Shown: positions 1 to 9,109 of the stretch, piece after piece
Layout: every line of letters begins with the position of its first letter
How positions within the stretch are numbered: position 1 is the first letter of the stretch
Origin: Ornithinimicrobium sufpigmenti
GTDB taxonomy: Bacteria; Actinomycetota; Actinomycetes; Actinomycetales; Dermatophilaceae
Length of the DNA: 64,000 bases
Assembly (NCBI RefSeq): GCF_004322775.1
Contig: NZ_CP036403.1
Location: forward strand, 2,666,001-2,730,000
Direction: 5' to 3'
Notes under the pieces: generated by a model
Seen by the model: only the letters and a program-made list of their open reading frames with translations
Databases searched by the model: none
Told to the model about the DNA's origin: nothing
Translations under genes and position numbers: made by a program

Positions 1-51
1 CGTCGTGCACGGCCAGCAGCGGGGTGCCCTGACCTGAGCTCTGCAGGGCGC

Positions 52-831
52 TCACGACAGCCACCGCTTGCGGCGCTTGTAGTGCTTGACGTCGCGCAGC
101 GAGGCGGTCTGCCCCAGGCCCAGGTAGAACTCCTGGATGTCCTCGTCGGCGCGCAGCGTGTCGGCGGGCGCGTCCATCACCGTGATGCCGTTCTCCATCA
201 CGTAACCGTGATGGGCGATCGACAGCGCCATCGCCGCGTTCTGCTCGATGAGCAGCACCCCGGTGCCGGCGGCGTTGATGTCGACGATGAGGTCGCGGAT
301 CTGCTCGACCAGCTTGGGCGCCAGGCCGAGGCTCGGCTCGTCCAGCAGCAGGAAGCGCGGCTGCGCCATCAGCGCCCGGCCGATCGCCAGCATCTGCTGC
401 TCGCCGCCGGAGAGGTAGCCGGCCCTGGCGCCGCGCCGGTCCGCGAGGACGGGGAACATCGCGAAGATGCGCTCCAGGTTCGCCGTCACGTCGGCCGTGG
501 AGCCGGTGTGACCCCCGATCCGGAGGTTCTCCTCCACGGTGAACTCCACGAACACCCGGCGGCCCTCCATCACCTGGGAGACGCCGGCCCTGACCACCGA
601 GGCGGCGCGGCGGGTGTCGAGCGGAGTGCCGTCGAGGGTGACCTGACCGCGGGTGATCTTGCCGCGGTGCACGTCCAGCAGCCCGGTCATCGCGCGCAGC
701 AGCGTGGTCTTGCCCGCACCGTTGGCACCGAGCACCGCGACGATACGGTCCGGAGCCACGGCCAGGCTCGCCCCGCGCAGGGACCGCAGGACACCCTCGT
801 AGACCACCTCGAGGTTGTGCACGGCGAGCAT
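52..831 (-). CDS. Branched-chain amino-acid type ABC transporter ATP-binding protein (LivF-like)
   Basis: Cytoplasmic ATPase subunit of an ABC importer, 259 aa, closest in pattern to LivF of the hydrophobic amino-acid family. Walker A is GANGAGKTT, the Q-loop region contains VSQVMEGRRVF, the signature is LSGGEQQ and Walker B is FLLLDEPSLGL, followed by LLIEQN with the switch region. The basic tail ending HYKRRKRWLS is common in actinobacterial LivF proteins. I start at the ATG at 831 because the family begins with a short MLxVxNLEVxY strand; upstream in-frame residues are repetitive and low complexity. A GAGG lies 9 nt before that ATG. It is divergent from the S9 peptidase, so it is the first gene of a unit that continues beyond the left edge, where permease or ligase genes would be expected. 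The actual substrate cannot be read from the ATPase alone. Confidence 0.88.
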   Translation of the reverse strand: MLAVHNLEVVYEGVLRSLRGASLAVAPDRIVAVLGANGAGKTTLLRAMTGLLDVHRGKITRGQVTLDGTPLDTRRAASVVRAGVSQVMEGRRVFVEFTVEENLRIGGHTGSTADVTANLERIFAMFPVLADRRGARAGYLSGGEQQMLAIGRALMAQPRFLLLDEPSLGLAPKLVEQIRDLIVDINAAGTGVLLIEQNAAMALSIAHHGYVMENGITVMDAPADTLRADEDIQEFYLGLGQTASLRDVKHYKRRKRWLS

Positions 832-895
832 CAGGTCGGACCTCACGTCTTCGTCAAGGTTCGGGGGGAACGGCAGTCGGCGAGGGCGCCGTCGG

Positions 896-931
896 GATGA
901 CCAGTCGGATGAGCAGTCGGATGAGCAGTCG
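896..931. repeat. 12-bp direct tandem repeat (3 copies) upstream of livF
   Basis: Three head-to-tail copies, gatgaccagtcg then gatgagcagtcg twice, lie in the gap between the two divergent genes. The repeat would read as Ser/Asp/Cys if the livF frame were extended upstream, which is one reason that extension was not accepted. No function is evident. Confidence 0.7.
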
Positions 932-1034
932 GGTAGGCACTGGGGTGGCAGGGAGAACAGCGATGCCCGAGGACCACCGTTGGTCCTGGGCGAACGAGAC
1001 GACATCCACGGGAAAGCAGTGACCGAAACGTAGC

Positions 1035-1088
1035 GGTCACCGCCCCATTGCGGCATAGATCACACCGGATCGTTACCGACCGGTGACC
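1035..1088. promoter_or_regulatory. Inverted repeats in the livF/S9-peptidase divergent intergenic region
   Basis: GGTCACCG at 1035-1042 is the exact reverse complement of CGGTGACC at 1081-1088, and a shorter CACCGG/CCGGTG pair (1063-1068, 1080-1085) sits inside the same span. The position just before the S9 peptidase start and upstream of livF fits an operator for a dimeric regulator, but no regulator gene lies beside it. Confidence 0.3.
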
Positions 1089-1111
1089 TTGCCCGTGATG
1101 GGGTGGAGCCC

Positions 1112-3343
1112 ATGAGCACCGATGTGGACCCGTGGATCTGGCTGGAGGACGTCGAGGGTGACCGGGCGATGGGGTGGGTCCGCGAGCGCAGCGCCGCGGC
1201 TGAGGAGGCGCTCACCGGGCACCCTCTCTACCCGGACCTGCACGCCGGGATCCAGGACGCCTTGGAGGCACCGGACCGCATCCCGCTGGTCGGGCAGGCC
1301 GGCGAGCACCTCTACGGCTTCTGGACCGACGCAGAGCACCCGCGCGGGGTATGGCGTCGCACCAGCTGGGCGTCCTACCGCACCGAGGAGCCGCAGTGGG
1401 AGGTGCTGGTCGACGTGGACGCCCTCGCCCGGGAGGAGGACGTGCCCTGGGTGTGGCAGGGGGCCCAGCTGCTGCGGCCGCAGATGGACCGGGCACTGGT
1501 GCACCTGTCCCGGGGCGGGGCCGACGCCGGCACCACCCGGGAGCTGGACCTGACCACCGGGCGGTGGGTGTCCGCCCCCGAGGGTTTCGCCAAGCCCGAG
1601 GCCAAGGGCCGGCTGGTCTGGCGTGACCGCGACCACGTCTACCTCACCACCGCCGACGACCCCACCGGCGCGACCCGGTCCGGCTACCCGCGCACGGTGC
1701 GCCTCTGGCGCCGTGGCACGCCGCTCGCGGACGCGGCCGTGGTGCACACCATTCCCGAGGAGGACCTCGGGCTCTTCGTCGGCCACGACCAGCGCAGCGG
1801 CCGGACCGTGCTGCACCGCGGGCTGGCCTTCTACCGTGGCCAGACCCTGGTCCTGGACGACGCGAGCGAGCAGATCGAGGACGGGCAGGGCGAGGACGGC
1901 CAGGGCGAGGACAGCCAGGGCGAGGACAGCCAGGGTGGGGACGGTCGGGGCTCAGCCGCTCAGGGCGAGTCCCCAACGGGGCGGCCGGGGACAGTCCGGG
2001 CCCTCGACCTCCCCGTGACGGCGGAGGTCGACGTCCACCGCGACCACGTCGCCGTGCGGCTGCGGCACCCGTGGTCGCCGACGTCGGCGTCCTCGCCGTC
2101 CTCGCCGACGTCGTCGTCCCCCTCCCCCGACGGTCCCGAGCACCCAGCCGGCAGCCTGCTCGTCGCGCCGCTGTCCGCAGTGCTCGAGGACCCGGCGACG
2201 GCGGGATGGACCGCGGTGTTCACCCCGGACGACCGCTCCGCGCTGGTCGACCTCACCTGGACCAAGGACCGGCTGGTGACGACCGAGCTGGTGGACGTGC
2301 GGCATACCGTGCGCGTCCACGAGCGGGAGCCGGACGGCACCGGCTGGGTGAGCCGTGACCTGACCGAACTGCTCGACGTGGGCCTGCGCACGGTGAGCGT
2401 CTCGGCGGTCGACGACGACGAGAACGACGACCTGTGGCTGGTCACGACCGGCTTCCTCGACCCGATGACACTGTCCGTCGCCCGGCTCACCGACGGCGAC
2501 AGCAACACTGTCGACGTCGAGACCCTGAAGGCGGCGCCGGCGCGGTTCGAGGCCGAGGGCCTGGTGGTCACCCAGCAGTGGGCCGTCTCGGCCGACGGCA
2601 CCCGCGTCCCCTACTGGCAGGTCGGGCCGGCCGACCTGCCGATGGACGGCTCCACCCCCACCGCGGTCCATGGCTACGGCGGTTTCGAGCAGGCCCTGAC
2701 CCCTGCCTACGACCCGATCGTCGGCCGTTCCTGGCTCGCGCACCGGCACGTCCACGTGGTCGCCGGCATCCGCGGAGGCGGTGAGTTCGGGCCGCGGTGG
2801 CACCAGGCTGCGCTGCAGGAGGAGCGGCACCGGGCCTATGAGGACTTCGTCGCCGTGGCACGCGACCTGGTCGCCCGGGGCGTGACCTCGGTGGCCCGCC
2901 TGGGCTGCACCGGCCGGTCCAACGGTGGCCTGCTGGTCGGCAACATGATCACCGGCTACCCCGAGGACTTCGCGGCCGTCGTCTGCCAGGTGCCGCTGCT
3001 GGACATGCAGCGCTACCACCTGCTGCTCGCCGGGGCCTCGTGGATGGCCGAGTACGGCGACCCGGACGACCCCGAGCAGTGGGCCTCCCTGCAGACCTTC
3101 TCCCCCTACCAGCGCTTCGACCCCGACCGCCCCACGCCGGCGGTCTACCTGGCCACCTCCACGCGCGACGACCGCGTGCACCCGGGGCATGCCCGCAAGA
3201 TGGCGGCGCTGCTGACCGAGCACGACCGGGACGTCACCTACTGGGAGAACACCGAGGGCGGCCACGGCGGCGCCTCGACCCCCGAGCAGTGGGCCACCTG
3301 GCACGCGCTGGCCTGGGCGTTCCTGCACCACCGGCTGACCTGA
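1112..3343 (+). CDS. S9 family peptidase (prolyl oligopeptidase-like serine peptidase)
   Basis: A two-domain serine peptidase of 743 aa that would cleave short peptides, probably in the cytoplasm because no signal peptide is seen. The N-terminal part has the POP-type opening DPWIWLEDVEGD and a propeller region; the C-terminal alpha/beta-hydrolase domain starts near residue 500. The nucleophile elbow is GRSNGG (Ser603), the acid is in DDRVHPGH (Asp686/687) and the base is in GGHGG (His718). Two low-complexity insertions lie in the propeller: five 5-residue acidic units (residues 256-280) and a Ser/Pro-rich stretch near 320-342. The ATG at 1112 was chosen; a GTG at 1103 in the same frame is an alternative. 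The gene is monocistronic and ends before a strong terminator. Family assignment is secure, substrate is not. Confidence 0.9.
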   Translation: MSTDVDPWIWLEDVEGDRAMGWVRERSAAAEEALTGHPLYPDLHAGIQDALEAPDRIPLVGQAGEHLYGFWTDAEHPRGVWRRTSWASYRTEEPQWEVLVDVDALAREEDVPWVWQGAQLLRPQMDRALVHLSRGGADAGTTRELDLTTGRWVSAPEGFAKPEAKGRLVWRDRDHVYLTTADDPTGATRSGYPRTVRLWRRGTPLADAAVVHTIPEEDLGLFVGHDQRSGRTVLHRGLAFYRGQTLVLDDASEQIEDGQGEDGQGEDSQGEDSQGGDGRGSAAQGESPTGRPGTVRALDLPVTAEVDVHRDHVAVRLRHPWSPTSASSPSSPTSSSPSPDGPEHPAGSLLVAPLSAVLEDPATAGWTAVFTPDDRSALVDLTWTKDRLVTTELVDVRHTVRVHEREPDGTGWVSRDLTELLDVGLRTVSVSAVDDDENDDLWLVTTGFLDPMTLSVARLTDGDSNTVDVETLKAAPARFEAEGLVVTQQWAVSADGTRVPYWQVGPADLPMDGSTPTAVHGYGGFEQALTPAYDPIVGRSWLAHRHVHVVAGIRGGGEFGPRWHQAALQEERHRAYEDFVAVARDLVARGVTSVARLGCTGRSNGGLLVGNMITGYPEDFAAVVCQVPLLDMQRYHLLLAGASWMAEYGDPDDPEQWASLQTFSPYQRFDPDRPTPAVYLATSTRDDRVHPGHARKMAALLTEHDRDVTYWENTEGGHGGASTPEQWATWHALAWAFLHHRLT
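1877..1951 (+). repeat. 15-bp in-frame tandem repeat in the S9 peptidase gene
   Basis: Five 15-bp units encode EDGQG, EDGQG, EDSQG, EDSQG and GDGRG. They keep the reading frame and lie in a propeller loop, so copy-number change would alter loop length without breaking the enzyme. Confidence 0.75.
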
Positions 3344-3384
3344 CGGCACCAGCGGTCACGCCAGCCCCACCTGCAGCCCACTGG

Positions 3385-3420
3385 TCATGCGTGAGCCGGG
3401 AAGAACCGGCTCACGCATGA
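3385..3420. terminator. Bidirectional intrinsic terminator hairpin
   Basis: A perfect 15-bp inverted repeat (3385-3399 and 3406-3420) with a 6-nt gaagaa loop lies between the convergent S9 peptidase and GNAT genes. It has no long T tract, as is usual in high-GC actinobacteria. Confidence 0.85.
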
Positions 3421-3469
3421 CGAGGCGGCTCAGGGTGTGCTCAGGGTGTGGCTGCTGCGAGCGGTGCAG

Positions 3470-4312
3470 CTAGAGCAGGACGGTGGCGAAGGTGCCGGTC
3501 TGCTCCATACCGACCCGCCGGTAGGTGGCGACCGCGCGCTCGTTGAAGTCGTTGACGTAGAGGGTCACCACCGGCGCGACGTGGGCGATGGTGTGCTCGA
3601 CCACGGCCGCCATCGCCGGGGCCGCCAGCCCCTCTCCCCGCCGGTCCGGGTGCACCCAGACGCCCTGCACCTGGGCCACGCCGAGGGCGACGGAGCCGAG
3701 GTCGGCCTTGAAGACGACCTGGCCGTCCTCGACGCGGACGAGGGAGTGGCCCTGCTCGACCAGGGCGGCCACGCCTCGGCGGTATGCCGTGCCGTTGCCG
3801 CGGTAAGGGGGGTAGCCGATCTCCTCGGTGAACATCGCTGCCGCCGCGGGCACCAGCAGGTCCAGGTCGTCCATCGTCGCCACCCGCACGGCCGGGTCCA
3901 CGGGCATGCCCGCCGTCGAGGGCGGGATCCTGGTGGTCATCACCAGCTGCCTGGCCCGCACCTCCCGCGGCTGGCCCCAGTGCCGCTCGAGCCGGCCCCA
4001 CAGGTCCAGCACCTGGTCGGCCGGGCCGAAGACCGAGCTGGCGGTCGCCCGGCGCTTGACCACCTTGGCCGCCAGCGCCCCCATCGCCTTGGGGCTCGCC
4101 TGGACCGGCACCACGTTGGCCGAGCACCACACCAGCGCCTGGTCCTCCCCGGAGGTGTAGGCGAAGAGCGGGCCGCGGGTGCCGACCAGACCGGACTCCA
4201 GGATCCGCGCGGCCACGAAGACGTTGTTGACGGGGTCCTGCGCACAGATCTCCAGGGCGCGCTCGACGTCTGCCGGCCCGTAGGCCCGCACCGGACCCAG
4301 GCTGCGCAGCAT
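3470..4312 (-). CDS. GNAT family N-acetyltransferase with DUF4081 N-terminal domain
   Basis: Predicted cytoplasmic acyl-CoA-dependent N-acetyltransferase of 280 aa; the acceptor is unknown. The N-terminal half (DVERALEICAQDPVNNVFVAARI) is typical of the DUF4081 domain found before a GNAT domain in actinobacteria, and the C-terminal half has the acetyl-CoA signature VWVHPDRRGEGLAAPAM followed by LYVNDFNERAVATYRRVGM. From memory, the M. tuberculosis homologue Rv2867c lies next to ispG; here it is about 7 kb away, split off by the glp and other genes. The ATG at 4312 was chosen over a GTG at 4363 because CAGGCT lies 6 nt before it, matching the leaderless pattern seen elsewhere. It is convergent with the S9 peptidase. 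Confidence 0.85.
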   Translation of the reverse strand: MLRSLGPVRAYGPADVERALEICAQDPVNNVFVAARILESGLVGTRGPLFAYTSGEDQALVWCSANVVPVQASPKAMGALAAKVVKRRATASSVFGPADQVLDLWGRLERHWGQPREVRARQLVMTTRIPPSTAGMPVDPAVRVATMDDLDLLVPAAAAMFTEEIGYPPYRGNGTAYRRGVAALVEQGHSLVRVEDGQVVFKADLGSVALGVAQVQGVWVHPDRRGEGLAAPAMAAVVEHTIAHVAPVVTLYVNDFNERAVATYRRVGMEQTGTFATVLL

Positions 4313-4459
4313 GTGCCCAGCCTGCCGCACCCCCCGCACCGCGGCCACACCGGGACGCCCCACCAGCGCAGGCTCTGGGGTGGCGCCGCCGACAGCCCCT
4401 GCTCTCGCGCGTCAGCCGTGCATGCACAAGGATGTGGGCAGCGAGAGGAAGGGGTGGCC

Positions 4460-6202
4460 ATGCAGCCACGCGCGCTGACCGGCCGCAGCCGGGACGAGGC
4501 CCTGCGCATCCTGCGGGAGAGCGCGGCGGGCGGCGAGCCGGTCGACGTGCTCGTCGTCGGCGGCGGGGTGACCGGCGCGGGGGTCGCGCTCGACGCCACG
4601 ACGCGGGGCCTGACCACCGTGCTGGTCGAGGCGGAGGACTGGGGCGCGGGCACCTCGCAGTGGTCCACCAAGCTGGTGCACGGGGGCTTGCGCTACCTGC
4701 AGATGCTCGACTTCAAGCTGGTGCACGAGGCGCTGACCGAGCGCGGCCTGCTGCTCAACACGCTGGCCCCGCACCTGGTCAAGCCGATGCCCTTTCTCAT
4801 CCCGCTGGAACACCGGCTGTGGCAGCGCGCCTACTACGGGGCCGGTGTCACCCTCTACGACGTGCTGGCCAACCTCATGCCGGGCCGGCGGGCCCTGCCC
4901 ATCCACCAGCACCGCACCCGCGCGGGGCTGCAGCGCGAGTTCCCGGCCCTGCGCCACCGCACCGCGATCGGGGCGGTGAAGTACTGGGACGCCACCGTCG
5001 ACGACGCCCGCCTGGTCGCCACGCTCGTGCGCACCGCCCACTCCTACGGTGCCCACCCCGCCAGCCGGACCCGCGTGACCGAGCTGGTCAAGGACGAGGA
5101 CGGCCGGGTCGTGGGCGCCCGGCTGCTGGACCGGGAGTCGGGCGAGGAGCTGGAGTGCCGCGCCCGGCACGTCGTGGCCGCCGCCGGCGTCTGGACCGAC
5201 GACGTCCCGAAGCTCGCGGACGTCGAGGGCGGGCTGCGGGTGCTGGCCTCCAAGGGTGTCCATCTCGTCGTGCCGAGGGAGAAGATCGACGGCTCCAGCG
5301 GGCTGTTCCTGCAGACGGAGCGCTCGGTGCTCTTCTTCATCCCCTGGGCCCGGTACTGGATCATCGGCACGACCGACACCCCGTGGGGTCTGGACCGCCG
5401 CAACCCCGTGGCCACCGCCGCCGACGTCGACTACCTGCTCGAGCAGGCGAACGCCGTGCTGACCACCCGGCTCACCCGGGACGACCTGGTCGGCTGGTAT
5501 GCCGGGCTGCGTCCGCTGCTGCAGCCGGGCACCAGGGAGGGGACGGACTCGGCGAAGGTGAGCCGGGAGCACACGGTGGCCAGCCCGGCGCCGGGCCTCA
5601 CCGTCATCGGCGGCGGCAAGCTGACCACCTACCGCGTCATGGCCAAGGACGCCGTGGACTTCGCGCTGGCCGACGAGCCCGGGGCGCTGGGCAGCATCAC
5701 CGACCAGATCCCGCTGGTGGGAGCCGTCGGGGAGACGGCGATGCGCCGCCGCATGCCTGCGCTGCGACGCCAGTTCGGCTGGAGCGAGCAGCTGACCGAC
5801 CACCTGCTGCACCGCTACGGCTCGCTGATCGAGGAGCTGCTCGAGCTCATCGAGGAAGACCCCTCGCTCGCCCGCCCGCTGCAGCACGCCCCGGCCTACC
5901 TGCGGGCCGAGATCGCCTACGCCTGCATCAGCGAGGGGGTCCTGCACCTGGAGGACCTGCTCATGCGGCGCACCCGGCTCGTCTACGAGGCACCCGACCA
6001 GGGCCGTTCCGCCGTGCCGGAGATCGCCGAGATCGCGGAGCAGTGGCTGGGGTGGGACCACGACCGTCTCGCGCACGAGATCGAGGCCTACACGGGGTGG
6101 GTCCGCGGTGTGTGCGCCGCGGCCGAGGAGGACACCGACGAGGCCGCGCTCGCGGCCTTCCACGCCGAGCAGGGCGCGGAGACGACGCAGAGCAGACGGT
6201 GA
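4460..6202 (+). CDS. glpD: Glycerol-3-phosphate dehydrogenase, FAD-dependent
   Basis: Oxidises sn-glycerol 3-phosphate to dihydroxyacetone phosphate and passes electrons to the quinone pool at the inner face of the membrane. The 580-aa protein has the FAD-binding VLVVGGGVTGAG near residue 30, the family sequence WSTKLVHGGLRYLQ, WIIGTTDTPW in the middle, and a C-terminal GlpO-type helical domain. The ATG at 4460 follows a good ribosome binding site (AGGAAGGGG). glpK follows on the same strand after an 80-nt gap of tandem repeats, forming a glycerol-use pair: glpK makes the substrate of glpD. No glpF or glpR is visible here. Confidence 0.93.
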   Translation: MQPRALTGRSRDEALRILRESAAGGEPVDVLVVGGGVTGAGVALDATTRGLTTVLVEAEDWGAGTSQWSTKLVHGGLRYLQMLDFKLVHEALTERGLLLNTLAPHLVKPMPFLIPLEHRLWQRAYYGAGVTLYDVLANLMPGRRALPIHQHRTRAGLQREFPALRHRTAIGAVKYWDATVDDARLVATLVRTAHSYGAHPASRTRVTELVKDEDGRVVGARLLDRESGEELECRARHVVAAAGVWTDDVPKLADVEGGLRVLASKGVHLVVPREKIDGSSGLFLQTERSVLFFIPWARYWIIGTTDTPWGLDRRNPVATAADVDYLLEQANAVLTTRLTRDDLVGWYAGLRPLLQPGTREGTDSAKVSREHTVASPAPGLTVIGGGKLTTYRVMAKDAVDFALADEPGALGSITDQIPLVGAVGETAMRRRMPALRRQFGWSEQLTDHLLHRYGSLIEELLELIEEDPSLARPLQHAPAYLRAEIAYACISEGVLHLEDLLMRRTRLVYEAPDQGRSAVPEIAEIAEQWLGWDHDRLAHEIEAYTGWVRGVCAAAEEDTDEAALAAFHAEQGAETTQSRR

Positions 6203-6282
6203 GCAGCCGGCAGTGAGCAGCCGGCAGTGACCAGCAGACCGTGACCAGCAGACCGTGACCAGCAGTGGGTGAGGAGCAGAGG
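6199..6282 (+). repeat. 14-bp tandem repeat array filling the glpD-glpK junction
   Basis: Units starting GTGA: gtgagcagccggca at 6199-6212 and 6213-6226, gtgaccagcagacc at 6227-6240 and 6241-6254, an 11-nt partial copy at 6255-6265, and a related gtgaggagcagagg at 6269-6282. The last unit carries the GAGGAG ribosome binding site of glpK, and the first overlaps the glpD stop codon. Confidence 0.85.
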
Positions 6283-7845
6283 GTGAGCGAGCAGTACGTC
6301 CTGGCCATCGACCAGGGGACCACCAGCACCCGGGCGATCGTCTTCGACCGACGGGGCCGGATCCGCTCCGTGGGCCAGCGGGAGCACGAGCAGATCTTCC
6401 CGCGGGCGGGCTGGGTCGAGCACGACCCCGTGGAGATCTGGGACAACACCCGGGAGGTGATCGGCCTGGCCCTGGGCCGGGCCAACGTCACGGGCGGCGG
6501 CCTGGCCGCGATCGGCATCACCAACCAGCGCGAGACCACCGTGGTCTGGGACCGCAGCACCGGGGAGCCGGTGCACCACGCGATCGTCTGGCAGGACACG
6601 CGCACCTCCGACCTGGTCGCCGAGCTGGGCGGGGAGCACGGGCCGGACCGGTTCAAGCCGGTCTGCGGGCTGCCGCTCGCCACCTACTTCGCCGGGCCGA
6701 AGGCCCGCTGGATCCTGGACCACGTCGAGGGTGCCCGGGAGCGGGCCGAGGCCGGCGAGCTGCTCTTCGGCACCATCGACTCCTGGCTGGTGTGGAACCT
6801 CACCGGCGGACCCGAGGGCGGCATCCACGTCACCGACGTCACCAACGCCTCCCGGACGATGCTCATGGACCTGCGCACCCTGTCCTGGTCGCCGGAGCTG
6901 TGCGAGGCGATCGGGGTCCCGCAGGCGATGCTGCCCGAGATCCGGTCCAGCTCGGAGGTCTACGGCCACAGCGACAAGCTGGACGTGCCCATCGCCGGGA
7001 TGCTCGGCGACCAGCACGCCGCCACCTTCGGCCAGGCCTGCTTCGAGCGTGGGATGTCCAAGAACACCTACGGCACCGGCAACTTCATGCTGCTCAACAC
7101 CGGCACGGAGATCGTGCCCAGCGAGAACGGCCTGATCACCACCGTCTGCTACCAGCTCGGCGACCAGGACCCGGTCTACGCCCTGGAGGGCTCGATCGCC
7201 GTCACCGGCTCGCTCGTGCAGTGGTTGCGGGACAACCTCGGTCTCATCTCCGACGCGGCCGAGGTCGAGGAGCTGGCCGCGCAGGTCGACGACAACGGTG
7301 GCTGCTACATCGTGCCCGCGTTCTCCGGGCTGTTCGCGCCCTACTGGCGCGACGACGCACGCGGCGCGGTGGTCGGGCTGACCCGCTACGTCAACAAGCA
7401 CCACATCGCCCGCGCCGCCCTGGAGGCCACCGCCTACCAGACCCGTGAGGTCCTGGACGCGATGCGGGCCGACTCCGGCGTGCAGATCACCGAGCTGCGG
7501 GTCGACGGCGGCATGGTCGCCAACGAGCTGCTCATGCAGTTCCAGGCCGACCTCCTCGACCTGGACGTCGTGCGCCCCGAGGTGGTCGAGACCACGGCCC
7601 TCGGCGCGGCCTACGCCGCCGGGATCGCGGTCGGCTTCTGGGAGGGTCAGGAAGAGCTGACCGAGCACTGGTCCGTCGACCGTCGCTGGAGCCCGCAAAT
7701 GCGCACGGAGGAGCGCGAGCGGCTCTACCGGACCTGGAAGAAGGCGGTCACCCGCACCTTCGCGTGGGTCGACGAGGACACCGCGGCGGTCGAGGAGGAG
7801 GTCGCCGAGCAGGCGGCGGCCGAGCAGCAGGACGCCGCCGGCTGA
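6283..7845 (+). CDS. glpK: Glycerol kinase
   Basis: Phosphorylates glycerol with ATP to sn-glycerol 3-phosphate, trapping it in the cytoplasm. It is a full-length FGGY kinase (520 aa) with the N-terminal phosphate loop [27 protein letters not shown], the glycerol-contacting WQDTRT region, [16 protein letters not shown], the family signature near [12 protein letters not shown] and the ATP-side [17 protein letters not shown]. The GTG at 6283 was chosen because GAGGAG lies 6 nt before it; a GTG at 6265 inside the repeat array would add six residues not typical of the family. It is co-directional with glpD and probably co-transcribed. The tail after residue 490 is rich in Glu/Ala. Confidence 0.95.
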   Translation: MSEQYVLAIDQGTTSTRAIVFDRRGRIRSVGQREHEQIFPRAGWVEHDPVEIWDNTREVIGLALGRANVTGGGLAAIGITNQRETTVVWDRSTGEPVHHAIVWQDTRTSDLVAELGGEHGPDRFKPVCGLPLATYFAGPKARWILDHVEGARERAEAGELLFGTIDSWLVWNLTGGPEGGIHVTDVTNASRTMLMDLRTLSWSPELCEAIGVPQAMLPEIRSSSEVYGHSDKLDVPIAGMLGDQHAATFGQACFERGMSKNTYGTGNFMLLNTGTEIVPSENGLITTVCYQLGDQDPVYALEGSIAVTGSLVQWLRDNLGLISDAAEVEELAAQVDDNGGCYIVPAFSGLFAPYWRDDARGAVVGLTRYVNKHHIARAALEATAYQTREVLDAMRADSGVQITELRVDGGMVANELLMQFQADLLDLDVVRPEVVETTALGAAYAAGIAVGFWEGQEELTEHWSVDRRWSPQMRTEERERLYRTWKKAVTRTFAWVDEDTAAVEEEVAEQAAAEQQDAAG

Positions 7846-7856
7846 CGACCTCCGGC

Positions 7857-8330
7857 CTACCCGGCCTCGACCAGCGCCTTGAGCCGGCGCAATCCCTTCT
7901 CCAGCTCCCGGCCGACGAGCCGGTCCATCGGCAGCACGCGCGCCAGCGTCCGCATCAACCCCGTGGGCACCCCGGTCACCGTCCAGGACACCACGCAGGC
8001 CCGCCCCCCGCTCTCCGGGTCGAGGTCGAAACGGAGGTGGTTCTCCGCCGGGAACGGCTCGTGGAAGTGCAGGTCCAGCTCGACCCGCGACCCCTGGTCG
8101 AGGGCGACCATCACGCTGCCGGCCCCCGAGTCCTTGTTCCCCGACCACGCGTAGCCGGCGCCGACCCCGCGGTCCGGTCCGGTGTAGCTGCGCTCCAGGT
8201 GGTGGTCGTCGTCGCTGCCCTCCCAGGGCGACCAGTCGGCCCAGCGGCGCAGCTCCGTCACGTGGGGGTGGACCGCGGCGGGCGGGGCCTCGATCCGGAT
8301 CGTGCGGGAGACACGGTATGACGTGTACAT
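7857..8330 (-). CDS. SRPBCC family protein (polyketide cyclase/lipid-binding-like fold)
   Basis: A 157-aa protein of the START/SRPBCC superfamily, which bind hydrophobic ligands or act as cyclases; the ligand is unknown. The pattern is typical: an opening beta strand with IRIEAPPAAVHPHVTELRRW, then WSPWEG, a central YAWSGNKDSGAGS turn and the long C-terminal helix MDRLVGRELEKGLRRLKALVE. The ATG at 8330 is preferred because the upstream residues MRRVSR add nothing to the fold. The stop lies 12 bp from the convergent glpK stop. It is transcribed apart from the kinase at 8387, with a 56-nt gap. Confidence 0.8.
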   Translation of the reverse strand: MYTSYRVSRTIRIEAPPAAVHPHVTELRRWADWSPWEGSDDDHHLERSYTGPDRGVGAGYAWSGNKDSGAGSVMVALDQGSRVELDLHFHEPFPAENHLRFDLDPESGGRACVVSWTVTGVPTGLMRTLARVLPMDRLVGRELEKGLRRLKALVEAG

Positions 8331-8386
8331 GCGTGACACGCGCCTCATTCTCCCACCCCCAGCGACCGAGGATCAGCCCGCACGCG

Positions 8387-9109
8387 TCACTGGTCGAACC
8401 ACTGCGGCTCGTCGGGGTCGGGCACGATGAGCTCGGGCCGGGACAGGTCCGTGTTGTCCACGATCCAGGTCGGCGCCCAGGTGCGGGCCTGGAGCCGGTA
8501 GAGCCGCTGCCCCTCGACATACCGGGCGTTGGAGGGGTGCTCGGGGTCGTCCTCCCCGGCCATCCGTCCCCGTTCCCGCCCCTGCCCCTGCCCCTGCCGC
8601 GCGTTGCCCCGCGCCACCGTGACCTCCAGCGGGGCGGTGACCAGGCAGGTCGCGTCCCACTCCCCCCGCAGCTCGGGGCGGCGCAGGAAGATGCCCTCCA
8701 CCAGCAGGAGCGCATCCTCGGGCAGCTCGACAGGGTCCGGCTGCAGCCGCTGGTCGGTGTCGACGTCGTGGACCGCCGGGACGATCTCACGCCCGGCCCG
8801 GAAGGGACGCAGCACCTTGCTGCGGAGGGCCTCGTAGTCGTAGGAGTCGGCGTAGAAGGTCTCCCCGGTGCTCCCCCGGGCGTGCCGCACGACCCGTGGG
8901 TGGTGGAATCCGTCCACCGACACGGAGTGCACCGCGCGACCCGCCACGTGCGGCGCCAGGGCGACCAGCTCGCCCACGAGCCGGGTCTTGCCCACCCCGT
9001 CCGGCCCGTCGACGGCGATCACCGCCCGCTCCCCGGGGTGGACCGCGACCATGAGGGAGAGCAGGTCGACCAGCACCAGCTGGCGGACGGGCAGGAATCC
9101 GGCGCTCAT
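8387..9109 (-). CDS. P-loop NTPase, uridine kinase-like
   Basis: A 240-aa cytoplasmic nucleoside or phosphosugar-type kinase. Walker A is GPDGVGKT at residues 35-42, followed by SVDGFHHPR, the substrate-loop pattern of uridine/pantothenate/phosphoribulokinase-like enzymes, and LLVEGIFLRRPEL at the Walker B strand. The C-terminal YVEGQRLYRLQARTW and IVDNTD patterns are shared with many actinobacterial uridine kinase-like proteins. The exact substrate is not established. The ATG at 9109 overlaps the stop of the cupin-GNAT gene (ATGA), so the two are translationally coupled. A Gln/Gly/Arg-rich stretch follows TVARGNA. Confidence 0.78.
   Translation of the reverse strand: MSAGFLPVRQLVLVDLLSLMVAVHPGERAVIAVDGPDGVGKTRLVGELVALAPHVAGRAVHSVSVDGFHHPRVVRHARGSTGETFYADSYDYEALRSKVLRPFRAGREIVPAVHDVDTDQRLQPDPVELPEDALLLVEGIFLRRPELRGEWDATCLVTAPLEVTVARGNARQGQGQGRERGRMAGEDDPEHPSNARYVEGQRLYRLQARTWAPTWIVDNTDLSRPELIVPDPDEPQWFDQ

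Noticed and set aside
1..51. Start of a further minus-strand gene at the left edge
   Set aside because: Only 51 nt remain and no convincing start or motif can be assigned.
3437..4459. Plus-strand frame extending glpD upstream
   Set aside because: It is antisense to the DUF4081 GNAT gene; glpD has a clear ribosome binding site and family start at 4460.
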